Positions 48,784 to 59,514 of a DNA stretch of 64,000 nt are shown here, piece after piece. Origin of the DNA: Hypomesus transpacificus (Eukaryota; Chordata; Actinopteri; Osmeriformes; Osmeridae); contig NC_061067.1 of the NCBI RefSeq assembly GCF_021917145.1, forward strand, positions 8,071,950 to 8,135,949, read 5' to 3'. A program made the position numbers and the translations under genes. The notes beneath the pieces were generated by a model, which was not told the origin of the DNA, did not search any database, and saw only the letters and a program-made list of their open reading frames with translations. The stretch's first letter is position 1; the number at the start of each line of letters is the position of its first letter.

Positions 48784-51494
48784 TCACTCCTCTGACTGCA
48801 TCTCATCCAGCCGGTCCTGATTGGGTGATGGCGTTGATATGGGTGTGTCCCACTCCAATAGGACAGCCCTCTTCCTGAGGGCGTGGTTGAGCTGGTCTCT
48901 CCCCTGATTGGTGAGTGTCCATCGCTGCATGCCGAGGCGTACCAGTGCGGGGAGGCGAGGCAGAGCGGACAGCAGGGAGGGCAACCAGGCCGCAGAGGAG
49001 GCAGAGGTCAAAGGTCGTAGGCTGAGGTCAACATCCTCCAGGGACCCCAGGCCCCCTGCTCCGAACAACCCCACCCAACCCTCCGGCCCCACACCTCCGT
49101 TATAGGAAAGGTCCAGGACACGGACGGAGGAGAGACAGCCATGCTTACACACAACCCCTACAGGAAGTACAGACAGACAGGAAACAGACGAGCAGTGGGA
49201 TGATTGAAGTATGAAGCGAGAGTGTGTGTGTGTGTAAGTTGGGGGGGGGGTTACCTAGCTGAAGCAGGTCGTCTGTGGTGAGGTCACAGCTGCTCAGGTG
49301 CAGCTCCTGAAGAACGCCCGGCTGCAGGGCCTCCAACAGCAGGGCCAGCCGCCCCCCTGCCACCTTACACCACGACACGTCAACGTGTCGTAGGTGTGGT
49401 ATCGCCAGGGCTACAACACACACACACAACGACATGAGACCTTTACAGGTCATTCATTCCGGGTGCTTAGAGATGTTTTTTAAACGACCTAAGAACCATT
49501 TCAGACACTGCTATGTAGATGAGTACCCAGTGCAGTGAATGAGTCCTCGGTCAGGCTGCAGCTGTTGAGAGGGAGCTGTCTCATCTGTAGGAGAGGCAGG
49601 GCGGAGACTAGAGGGTGGACCACGCCCCCAGCCTCCTTATTGGACGACACGTCAAGCTTGGTCAACTCAGACAGGGAGGGGAGCACCTGGACTGGAGACA
49701 AACCCATAGGCTCCTTATCACACAAACACAGACATGTTCCCTTTTAGACACACATCAACACCCACATACTTACTTAGGGAAGCCAGGTCTGTGTGTGTGA
49801 GATAGCAGAGGTGTAGACTTAGGCTCTCCAGGTGTGGAAGCTGGGCCAGGTGAGGTGCCAGAAGGGATAACCCTCCTGACAGCTTCTTATTACAGGACAG
49901 ATCTAACTCACGCAGGGATGGGAGATGCCGGAGCGAACCACCTTTGTTAACACAGAGGGGGTTCCCGTCAGTCTTGTTCACGATACCTCTTCCCGGTTGA
50001 AGTTAGACAATGTATTTACCAAAACACAATCAACCGGCTCCTTACCAAAAATGTTAAGGGTGTTTGGTGTCAGACCACATGAATGTAATCGGAGTGTTGT
50101 GAGAGAGGGACAGTGAGAGAGAAAGGGGACAAGATCCCCCATCCCTATTCCCCCTGGCTCCCCTTCCTCAGCCAGTAGAGGGTTACAGGAAATGTCCAAC
50201 ACACACAGTTTGGGAAGACCACTAATTATCCTACCTAGGTATAAAGAAGAAAGATTACTCTATGAGATTAGAGGAGGGAATTCTTGAGGAAATGGTCATT
50301 TCACAGCTTTTCAGGAGACAGGTCTCTCTCACCCAATGTAGAGGCATCAGCTGCAGTAAGCTGGCAAGCAACCAGGTGTAGCTCTTTCAGTGTTGGGCGG
50401 AATTTACCCAGCAGGCCTTGCAAAGTTCCTCCCCCAATCCCAACGTTCCAAGACAAGTCCAACACCTCCAGTAAGGGCACATGCTCCAGAGCCCCCCCTA
50501 CACACACACACACACACGTCAACCCACACATCATCGCTTCATGTCGTCAATGAAAGCTCTACTACGCTAACTGTGATGTCACCGTTTCCAGCCCCACCTA
50601 GAGCACTGATGTCATCGGCATTCAGCCTACAGCTGCAGAGCTTCAGAGTTCTGAGCCCGCCCACATGCAGGAGGTGAGAGGTCAAGGCCCGGAGAGACCC
50701 TCCTATCAGTTCGTTCCATGACAGGTCCATCTCCTCCAACTGAGGCAAGCATGGCAGCAGTGTTCCTGAGAGGAGAACATGTGACAAATGACAGCAAAAA
50801 CATAGAAACATAAAGGTAATGTGTGTGAGTGAGTGAGTCTCACCTAGCTCCAGTGTGTCTGTAGCAGTGAGATCACAGTGGGCCAGACTCAGACTTCTGC
50901 TGTCTGCTCTCTTTCCCAGCCTCTGCACGAACACACACACACGGCCCCATCCTCCATCATACAGCGTCTCCACTGACTCGGATGGGTCTGGAGGTACACC
51001 CGGGACACGTTCGATAAAGTATCAGCATTCACTTTCCTTAACTTATCTGATGTCATATAATCTCTGTCACCTTACCAGTCCCTTCTCCTTTCTGCTTGTC
51101 CTCCCTCTCTTCGGTCTCTCTGTCCTCAGGAATACCCCCGCCATCTGACTGGCGAGACAGGAAGCGACCAGAGGAACCCTTCTTATCAGAGCCCGGGCGC
51201 TTCCTGCGGATCTGATTCATGATGAGGTCAAAGGGCGAGCGCCTCGGACCCGCTTCCCGTCCCCGCTGTCCATCTGAACAAATCCCAAAATCATGTTCCA
51301 GAAAACATTATTGACAACAGCGTTGCCTTGGGGTCAGTGTCCACATTAATGGATTTAGCTAAGCAAATGTGAGATTGATACAAATTTGTTGTGGCTACAG
51401 TAACTGTGTGATATGAGTCTTTATGATAACCGATTGCCTACAGTGGGCAGGCAGGAGAATGCAGTCGGTCGGTCAACATACCAGCAAGTTCCAT
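48784..51494 (-). CDS. lrrc31: Leucine-rich repeat-containing protein 31
   Basis: An intracellular LRR protein reported in mammalian epithelia. Ten coding exons on the minus strand, 51482-51494, 51076-51273, 50844-50987, 50598-50765, 50333-50497, 50046-50234, 49774-49941, 49527-49691, 49255-49410 and 48784-49157, give 579 residues (human 552). After a basic and acidic N-terminal stretch (RRSPFDLIMNQIRRKRPG) come repeated pairs of the type LEEMDLSWNELIGG with LKLCSCRLNADDISALG, matching human LRRC31 repeat for repeat. The last exon ends with an unusual Ser/Leu-rich repeat (DVDLSLRP) and an acidic tail. The first coding exon is only 13 bp. All internal exons are phase 1 at both ends. Confidence 0.94.
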
Positions 51495-51973
51495 TTCAGC
51501 CTGGAAGCACCTGCAGTGACAATACCAGCGTTTGAGTTGACATTGCGCTTCGCACAGACAAGCGATTAAATGTTACGGTCAGCTTCAACTTTGTTATGCC
51601 ATTTTCACGTCGTGAAACACGTGAGCACGGGCAACAGAATATCGTTAATTAGCGCCATTAAGTTTGCACCTTGACATGTAAAATGTTCCTACGTTTTGTT
51701 TCACGAAAATGAATGTCGAATTTGCACAAAATCAATTACCTTGTGTGAATTGACCTGGCTTTCTTCAGTGAGAAAATTGTCGGCGAGCGTCAACTTTATG
51801 TTCACCAGTGACGTAACATGTCTTGTGCTTCTCAGGTGTATCGCTAACATGCCGGATGTGCTGTCAGTTTGCAACTCCTTTGGTAAACATACCCCACGAA
51901 AATGAGTGAAATCAGTAAACGGACATCCACCTGGACAGAAATAAACCACAGACACAATTCTTCCAAATGTATT
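51495..51973. other. lrrc31 promoter region and end of the eif2s3 transcript
   Basis: About 480 bp lies between the lrrc31 start codon and the eif2s3 polyadenylation signal; both genes read leftwards, so the lrrc31 promoter follows the eif2s3 end closely. No other gene was seen. Confidence 0.55.
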
Positions 51974-51979
51974 TTTATT
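51974..51979 (-). terminator. Probable polyadenylation signal of eif2s3
   Basis: AATAAA on the minus strand about 610 bp beyond the eif2s3 stop codon. Confidence 0.6.
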
Positions 51980-52585
51980 CCGTTTCGTTAGATTGAAAGC
52001 TGTGGACAGAACAGCAAGAACGGCACTACAATACCCCCCCCTCCCCCGTCTACAGAATGTAGAAACCTTACCTGAGCCATACACTGGAGGGTGCAATGTC
52101 ACCATATATTCAGCTAGAAATGCAGCTTAACAGTAAAACGGATATGATTTTCATGCAGAATAAATGGCAAGTCATATACGGTCTATTGCAACATTTCTAT
52201 CTGTAGTTGTAGTGTTGCATCCAACAGAGTAACGCCCAAGCCTGGTTTTGGGAGATACTCCTCTTAAACCCAGGACCTGCCCTTTACCCATTCAAAAGGG
52301 GTCATCTCAAAGTCTAATGTGGCCCCCTCGCTTTCTCTCCACCTCTTTCCTCTGCCCTCGTCTCAAAACACAAGACTAGTGACAGCAATTAGCCTCAGCT
52401 AGCATATAGCAGAACAGTGAAAGTGAAGGAAAGATGCAGAGGAAGCCACTTTACTCTGCTGAGACACCCTTGTTTCCTCCCTGTCCCTCCATCGGCCACA
52501 AGTATGAAAAGTGTGATGATGTGTCATTCTGTTGAAAGGAGCAACGCCATGGCGACACACACACACACACTCGCCGGATGGTTCC

Positions 52586-55500
52586 TCAGTCATCCTCCAC
52601 CGTGGGTGTGATGGTCACGCCCCTCCTGATCTGGCCCCAGCCAATGAGACTGAAGACAGGGAGGAAGAGAACCAATGAGACAGGCGTACAGAGAAGGCTC
52701 ACAATCTCATTCATATGACTTTCTGAGGGCTGATGCGTTTGTACGTCGTGGTACACTGTCTCGTTGAGCCACTCCTCCCAGACTTACCGCCAATGTTTCT
52801 CCACACGACGGCTGAGGGCGATCTTTTCCCCCACCTCGGTGCAGACGGGATTGGTCAGAACGATCTTGGCCAGATCAGCCTTGACGGCGCTCACTCGCCC
52901 GCCCGTTGACAGCGAGCCGATGTTGACCATCAACACCTCGTTCTTGGACAGCTTCTGGACCTACAGGAGCACGGGTAAACACACATGCCTTCAGTTGACC
53001 TGCCATTAGCCCTCGACATCCAGCTCCCTCACGGATGTCGGAAGTCATAGAAACCAGCAAGCCACTGGGAAAAGGGGGAGGAACCTTCGTCGACTACGAA
53101 TCCCAGCATGCACCAGTGCTCACCTTTGCGGCCTTCTTGTCTCCCTCAGTGCGTACTCCCAGCAGCCTCCTGAGGAGGAAGTAGGAGATCTCCAGCTCTG
53201 TGAAGATCTCTGGCAGCGCTCCGACAGCCCCCAACACCTGACCAACCATACGGTCGGCTCTGCACAGCGTTGGGTCGATCTTGGTGCCGACACCTAAAAC
53301 ACACCACACACCTTTTTAGAAATGCTTTTTATAGCCACCACTAAACTGGCCAGCCCCTCAGAGGCCCAGCCAGAATCCTGAGGACAGGCCCGGAGGCAGC
53401 CGTCCAGGCCAGTGAGCCCGTACCGATGAGGCCTCCGGGGGCGGCATACTGCAGGTCGTTGTGCTCGGCGAACAGAGACACGATCTTGGAGAAGATGGGT
53501 TTGCACATGAGCTTCCCTTCGTGGTCTTTGGACACGATGCCTGGACGCACCTCCAACTCCTGGCCCACCTGAGCACACACACACACACACACACACACCA
53601 GGAGGGTTGGGTCATTTCTGAGGGCGTGGTGGGAGACTTCCGTTCCTGGTTTGGTGACTAGGTGGCAGATGGGCTTTACCTTGAGCACGCCCTTCAGGAT
53701 ACTGCCTCCTGCCACGCCCCCTTTCAGATCGTCCACCTCACAGCCCGGCTTGTTCACGTCAAACGACCTGATCACTGAAACCAACAGAACACAACCCCTT
53801 GAAGACATGCGGCAGAGTCATCCCATGTGTTTCTGTGGGTGCGTGTGTGGGTGGGTGTGTTTTTCTGTGGGTGCGTGTGTGTTTCTGTGGGTGCGTGTGT
53901 GCTTCTGTGGGTGCGTGTGTGCTTCTGTGGGTGCGTGTGTGCTTCTGTGTTTCTGTGCGTGCATCTTACCGATGAGTCTGGGCTCTGAGGTAAAGTCTCT
54001 GATGGGTACAGGGATTTTTTTGACGATGTACTCGCATACCACCTCGATATTGTACTTCAGCTGGGCAGAGATTGGAATGATTGGAGCGCCCTCTGCCACG
54101 GTGCCTGTAGGGAAACGAAAAATATGAGAGGACAGATCAAGCACAACACACAGAGCAGCTTCAAGGAGAAAGGCCTTGTGAACACATTCTAAAGCCCCTT
54201 TAACATGCAGAGACCTCAAGACAAAGGGGGCACCCACCCTGTACGAAGGCTAGGATCTGCTCATACTGCTCCTTGGCCTGGCTCTCCTTGACCAGGTCAA
54301 TCTTGTTCTGCAGGATCAGAATGTGCTTCAGCTTCATGATCTCTATGGCTGCCAAGTGCTCCGACGTCTGGGGCTGGGGACACGACTCGTTACCGGCTGG
54401 GAGAGGACAGAACAGGAGGGATGTTTTAACATGGACTCTTGAAAGCATCTCCAGTCAAAAATGTATGTATATTTAATGAAAAAAGAGTCTGCTGTGTTTG
54501 GCTTACAGAAACAAATCTTCCATTTCATCTGCGTTCTTAGCCAACAAAGAAACCATTTAACAAAGGCCTGTTTTGTTTCTATAAGAATCTGCGGCTTGCC
54601 AGAAGTTGAGCTATTTGCAACCTGAGGAACCTGGGAGTTCTGCACAGAACACTTGAGCATGCCGAGACAGCTGCCAAACCCAACCCTGTCATTGTGCTAA
54701 TGCAGAAACACATGAGGTTGGGATATGCCAGTCAAAGGAAGGCTTAAGGCTGTGGTCCGATGCGACAGCCTCAATCCTTCCTTTGATGGGAGTCACATCC
54801 AAATGGCGGCGAAGCTGTCTCACCAATCAAGAGCAGAGCCGCGTCCATGACAGCAGCGCCGTTCAACATGGTGGCCATCAGAATGTCGTGCCCGGGACAA
54901 TCCACAAACGACACATGCCTGAGAGAGTGGGAGAGAAAGGAGGATGTTACTGAAGGAAGGCTCTCCCCATCCCACACCCAAAACACAGCCTTTCCTTTGA
55001 GATTTGAGTTCAGCCGGCGCAAAAATGCCTTGACTGTGTGAATCACAATGTCGTGAACTTGATTCATCCTGTGCAGGTACCAAGTGTTACCTGACTAGTT
55101 TGAAGTTGCCCTTAGTGCCGGGGATGTCTGTGGGGAACTCATCAGGCGTGCTGCTGCCACACGACCTGTAGCACTCTGGCCTGGGACAGCTAGGGTCGTC
55201 CAGTTTATACACCTGGGTCGGGCAGACGCACGGGGGATTAGAAGAGTTCCGAGTTATTGAACTGTGATCGTTTGCAAGGTAGACTACTTTCATGTCGAAT
55301 CAAAGGGCAGTTGACAAGGGTTACCTTTGCATTCGCATAGCCTAGTTTGATGGTAATGTTCCTCTCCAGTTCATTCTTGAACCTGACAGTGTGCACACCA
55401 GAAATGGCCTTAACCACTGTGGACTTCCCGTGAGCCACATGACCGATGGTGCCTGCAGGTGCAAGATGGTGTTGTTCCAGGAGAGTTAGTCAAATGTTTA

Positions 55501-56289
55501 AACACTAAAGATTTTTTTATAAATAGGGTGGAATGATGTGATGAAGTTCTCTTACCGATATTGATTGTGGCTTGTCTGCTAATGATCTCTTGTGAGAGGG
55601 GGGTCAGTTTGGATACATCCTGAAGTAAAAGTACATTGATTGGCATGATTTTAATTCTAATTAGGTTTCATTTAAACGTTACATAATACTGCAGAAGAGA
55701 ACCACGGAAGAGAACCACAGACAAACTGTAGGCAAGGATGCTGATAATAAGTGACATTATAACACCATACCAGGTGGCCCTATTCAGTGAATGATCAATG
55801 ATTTTTAGTTGCGATCGCTCAGAGAGAATAAGACAAACACAGGCTATTCAGGACATGAGGATGCAAGCTGCTGAAAACGTTGCGGCAGGTTTCCTGTCTA
55901 TATTACTAACAATTAACAGCTGCTACATTTGATCGAAAAATAAGACTAATCAACAATTACAAGACTAAGCGGATCAATAGCTTTTTTAATAACGACAAGG
56001 AAACGGGATAACAAGTTAGCTTCGGTGAAAGTACAATAAACGCATAGCATTGGAGAGACCCCACGCCGTTTACAGAGTACTTCTGTCATGTGCCGGGCGG
56101 TGGTTCAACACCGGTTTTCCAACGCCCTCCCAACAACACCAAGGTAAATCGTTTTCACCAAATTTACAGGCATTGGAACCTGAACACGACAGTAATACTA
56201 CAATAGTGATAAACACTCACCAGAGAACTTAGATCTTGTTTGGAAAGATGAGGCTGACCCAGCGTTACTCCAGACTCGTCACCCGCCAT
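52586..56289 (-). CDS. eif2s3: Translation initiation factor eIF2 subunit gamma
   Basis: The GTP-binding subunit of eIF2, which brings initiator Met-tRNA to the 40S ribosome in the cytosol. Twelve coding exons on the minus strand: 56221-56289, 55556-55619, 55325-55452, 55091-55212, 54824-54918, 54238-54396, 53970-54104, 53680-53774, 53424-53568, 53124-53293, 52788-52960 and 52586-52649. They give 472 residues, the human length. Visible motifs are the P-loop GHVAHGKST, the zinc ribbon [13 protein letters not shown], the G3 motif DCPGH, the G4 motif NKIDL and SAQ for G5. Domain II ([20 protein letters not shown]) and domain III ([13 protein letters not shown]) follow. All exon phases close without a gap. 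It is head to head with klhl15, as in mammals on Xp22. Confidence 0.98.
53825..53952. repeat. 21-bp TG-rich minisatellite in eif2s3 intron 7
   Basis: About five copies of TGTTTCTGTGGGTGCGTGTG variants, immediately left of the exon 53970-54104. Confidence 0.85.
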
Positions 56290-59200
56290 CTTGAACGAAA
56301 AAGGAATTTGAGTATTGCGCAGCGATTGCCTGAATCTTTTTCATGAACAGAAAAACCATCGACATGATTTACTTGTTTGTATTTGTATACACCAATGAAA
56401 ATGCATCGAAAAACACTTTTGTATAAATTAAATAATAGTGTGAACGTTGAGAACTAAATATATGTATTCGTATAGGCTAATAATGAACAAAGCAGGACAT
56501 GGGTCCTTACATTATGTATGATGCAATATTCTGATGCAAAAATTTACATTTATTTAGCCAAATAAAAGCTAATTTTCCGATTTTGAATTGTGTAAACTGT
56601 CGTATATATTAGGTCTAATCTAATGGATTATGTGTTGTTTGACTCCATAAACACAAAAGAAGCCAGTAAAAACTTCTGATGCGTGTATGGGTCCGTCTCT
56701 TGGTGATGATGTCATTAAAAGTCAACGTTGTGCTCTTCTGTAGTTTCTATTTCGGATCCATAGCAAAGAGTATAAAATACTTCTATACTCTTTGTCCATA
56801 GTAAGGAGGTTGTGTATGTGGTGTACACCAGGGATTTTCCAAATCTGAATTACATTACAATTAGCTATTTATGTTCACAGTATATAAAATCACTATATGG
56901 TGCCCTCACGTGTTTATTTAACCTGTCATCTGAGAGGATAGGGCCCTATAATTGGACGCATTTCCAATGCAATATGTGAAATCCATTGCTATGGCATTGA
57001 CCAGTGATATTAATATGCAGCATCGTGATAAACAACATGAAAATTATTAATTGAAAAATCCAGTTTATGCATGACAGCCATGCATCTTTCTATAGAGGCA
57101 GTCAGTTAAATCCAGACAGGATCTGCCAAAAAGTGAGCTATTTATAATGCCATGTGGTGGTCACATCTTTGGGTCCTGCTGTTAGGCACAGGTGCAGGCA
57201 GGACTCCCTGTTTTCGCTCCAAGAGTCTACGAACATGGCTTGACTTTTCCGTTCAGCCACAAATGTATTCAGCCAACACTATAACAGTATTTTGGGGATG
57301 GCATCAACTGGACATCTAAGTACTATCACTGGTGCAGGCTTTGGAGCAATACATGATGATTGATTTAATGAGGATTGCTCTAAAGGCTGACTAATTGTGG
57401 AAGGTCCAGGTTCATTCTGCTGGGAATTGGCGGTTGATTGATAAATCTGGCTGGTCCTGATGTTGACTTGTTGACTTGAGGACAGCATTCAGCAGGTTCA
57501 CTGCACTGCACAACGCCCTTCAGTTCCGTTCGAACGGGATGTGACGCTAGTGCAGAGAATAGTATGGCGTCGGCAATGGATATTGACTCCATAGACAAGC
57601 TGTATTTTGATTTCTATAACATTTACAGTCTAATTAAATAAGAGGGGGCGTTATAATGGACTACAAGGAAATGCATTTTTACAGTCCGTTTTCTTGATCC
57701 CGGATTCATACCCACAACCCATGTCCGAAGGACCCAGAGCTGCTTGGTCGAAGAGGGGTTGTGGGGACTCGCATCGCCGAGGTGAGAACGAGCTTAGCTA
57801 GCCAGCTAGCTGACTAATTTTATAGGATGCCATTGTGAGGGGACAATAACATTCGTTAACGTGACTGTAAAATTGTCTTTGACCAGTACCGTGCTGGCTA
57901 GTTAGATGTAAACCTCAACTGAATATCCCATAAATGGCCGTAAGTGAAAATATAATGCGGCTACAGCTAGTTGTAGTCTAGTTGTCTACACATCTAAGAC
58001 AGTCTTGAGCTCAGACAGGTTTAGCTAGGATAGCACAATGAGATAATGAGCATAGATACCTTTGCACTGGCTTCCTACGCCATGCAATAATATACAGGTG
58101 AAGTATGTATATTTACACCTGTGGCCAACGCTCCCCTACGCTGATGATGTCGCCGCTGCTCAGGCTAAAGTTGCTGTTAGCACTTGACGCGTGTCGTGAC
58201 CCGACTCAAATTTGGTTAATCTGCTTCAGTGCCAGCATGCATCACACTAGAATTCACATGGATAAAAGCACAGCTATCGAGCCAGCACTTTAGTTGTTTG
58301 TATGATGTGAGAGAGTTATCGGTTCAATCAAAACACCATTTTAAAGAAGGTTGTGTGCTGGTCATGACCTGTGTTTTTGTTTGGTCTGTCAGATCAAGGT
58401 AAACATAAGCAGAGGAAATGTGAGCATTCCCTCACCGTGTTCTCTGTGAAGCCCGAGACTGTCCACCCGGGCCCAAAAAGGTACCGTTTCCATGACAGTA
58501 ACGCTTTCTCACATCTTGTCCACAATCCCACCCCAAAGAGCAGTCACGTACCAGACATATTACGAATGTTGAATGGAGTTAAACATGGCAACCTGAATTT
58601 GAATCAATGTGTAGGACTGCTTTAAGACATCTAGATCTAGTAGTGTGAATGCATCCCCTTCCAACTTGCTCAAATCACGTTGCCTTCTGAAAAGATAAGA
58701 GGAACATGAGTGAGTGTGCAGGTGTAGATTTAGGGTCTCCTATTCTTAGATTCTCTCAGCTTAGTCTGGCCAGGAAATGTGCCCAGAGGTTAGTGGGAAA
58801 AGTTTATAAAACAATGTTGACACATATATGTTTATGGCCTCAGCAGACATGCTTTAATGTGGGCATTGTGTTGGGTTTGTTGTCTAGGTGATTCACTCCA
58901 CAGAAAAGGGCCATTGTTAGTTTTTTCCTGGACACAAGGGGCACTGTCCTCTGATTGGCTCGGACAACCCCTCTGACATGCCCGTGGCCAATCAGAGGTG
59001 AGTGTACGTTGTGTGTATATTTGCATGCATTGTGGGTATGAGAGCATATTTACAAGTGATTGTGCATGCAGGTATTTGTGAAGGCCTTGTGTAGGCTGGA
59101 ATTGCTGGTTGGTGTTTTCTTACAGCCGGTCAGGGAGCATGTGTGTCTGCCAATATGTAGGGTTGGCATACTGTGTGTGAGTGTGAGGGCACGTGCGTGT

Positions 59201-59507
59201 GGGCCTGATACTGTGTGTGTAAGGGTGGGAGAGAATTCAAACATTTGTTCCTGTTACGTTCCTGACGTAATTCGGAGCCAAGACGGATGTCATGGATGTT
59301 GCACGATATGGAATCCTTTTGATTTTCTATCAACGTTAACTGAGCTGTAGCTGATAAACAACCTAAAGCAACATGTACTATTCAAGCCTGTTCGACCATA
59401 GTAAACAGACTAGGACCAAGACCAGTGTCATGCCACGGCCTGTAATCTGTCTTTTCACCTGTTTCCTTCCCTGTCGCCCCCTCCTCTGTCATCCCCCTCC
59501 CCCCCAG
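56290..59507. other. Shared upstream region of eif2s3 and klhl15
   Basis: This 3.2-kb region separates the two divergent start codons. A possible klhl15 5' non-coding exon ends at a good donor (CGAG, then GTGAGAACG) near 57781. The following intron start is rich in GCTAGC motifs (57790-58030). A short inverted repeat with arms CAAAGAGTATA lies at 56764-56794. No additional protein-coding gene was recognised. Confidence 0.5.
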
Positions 59508-59514
59508 GTGTGTG

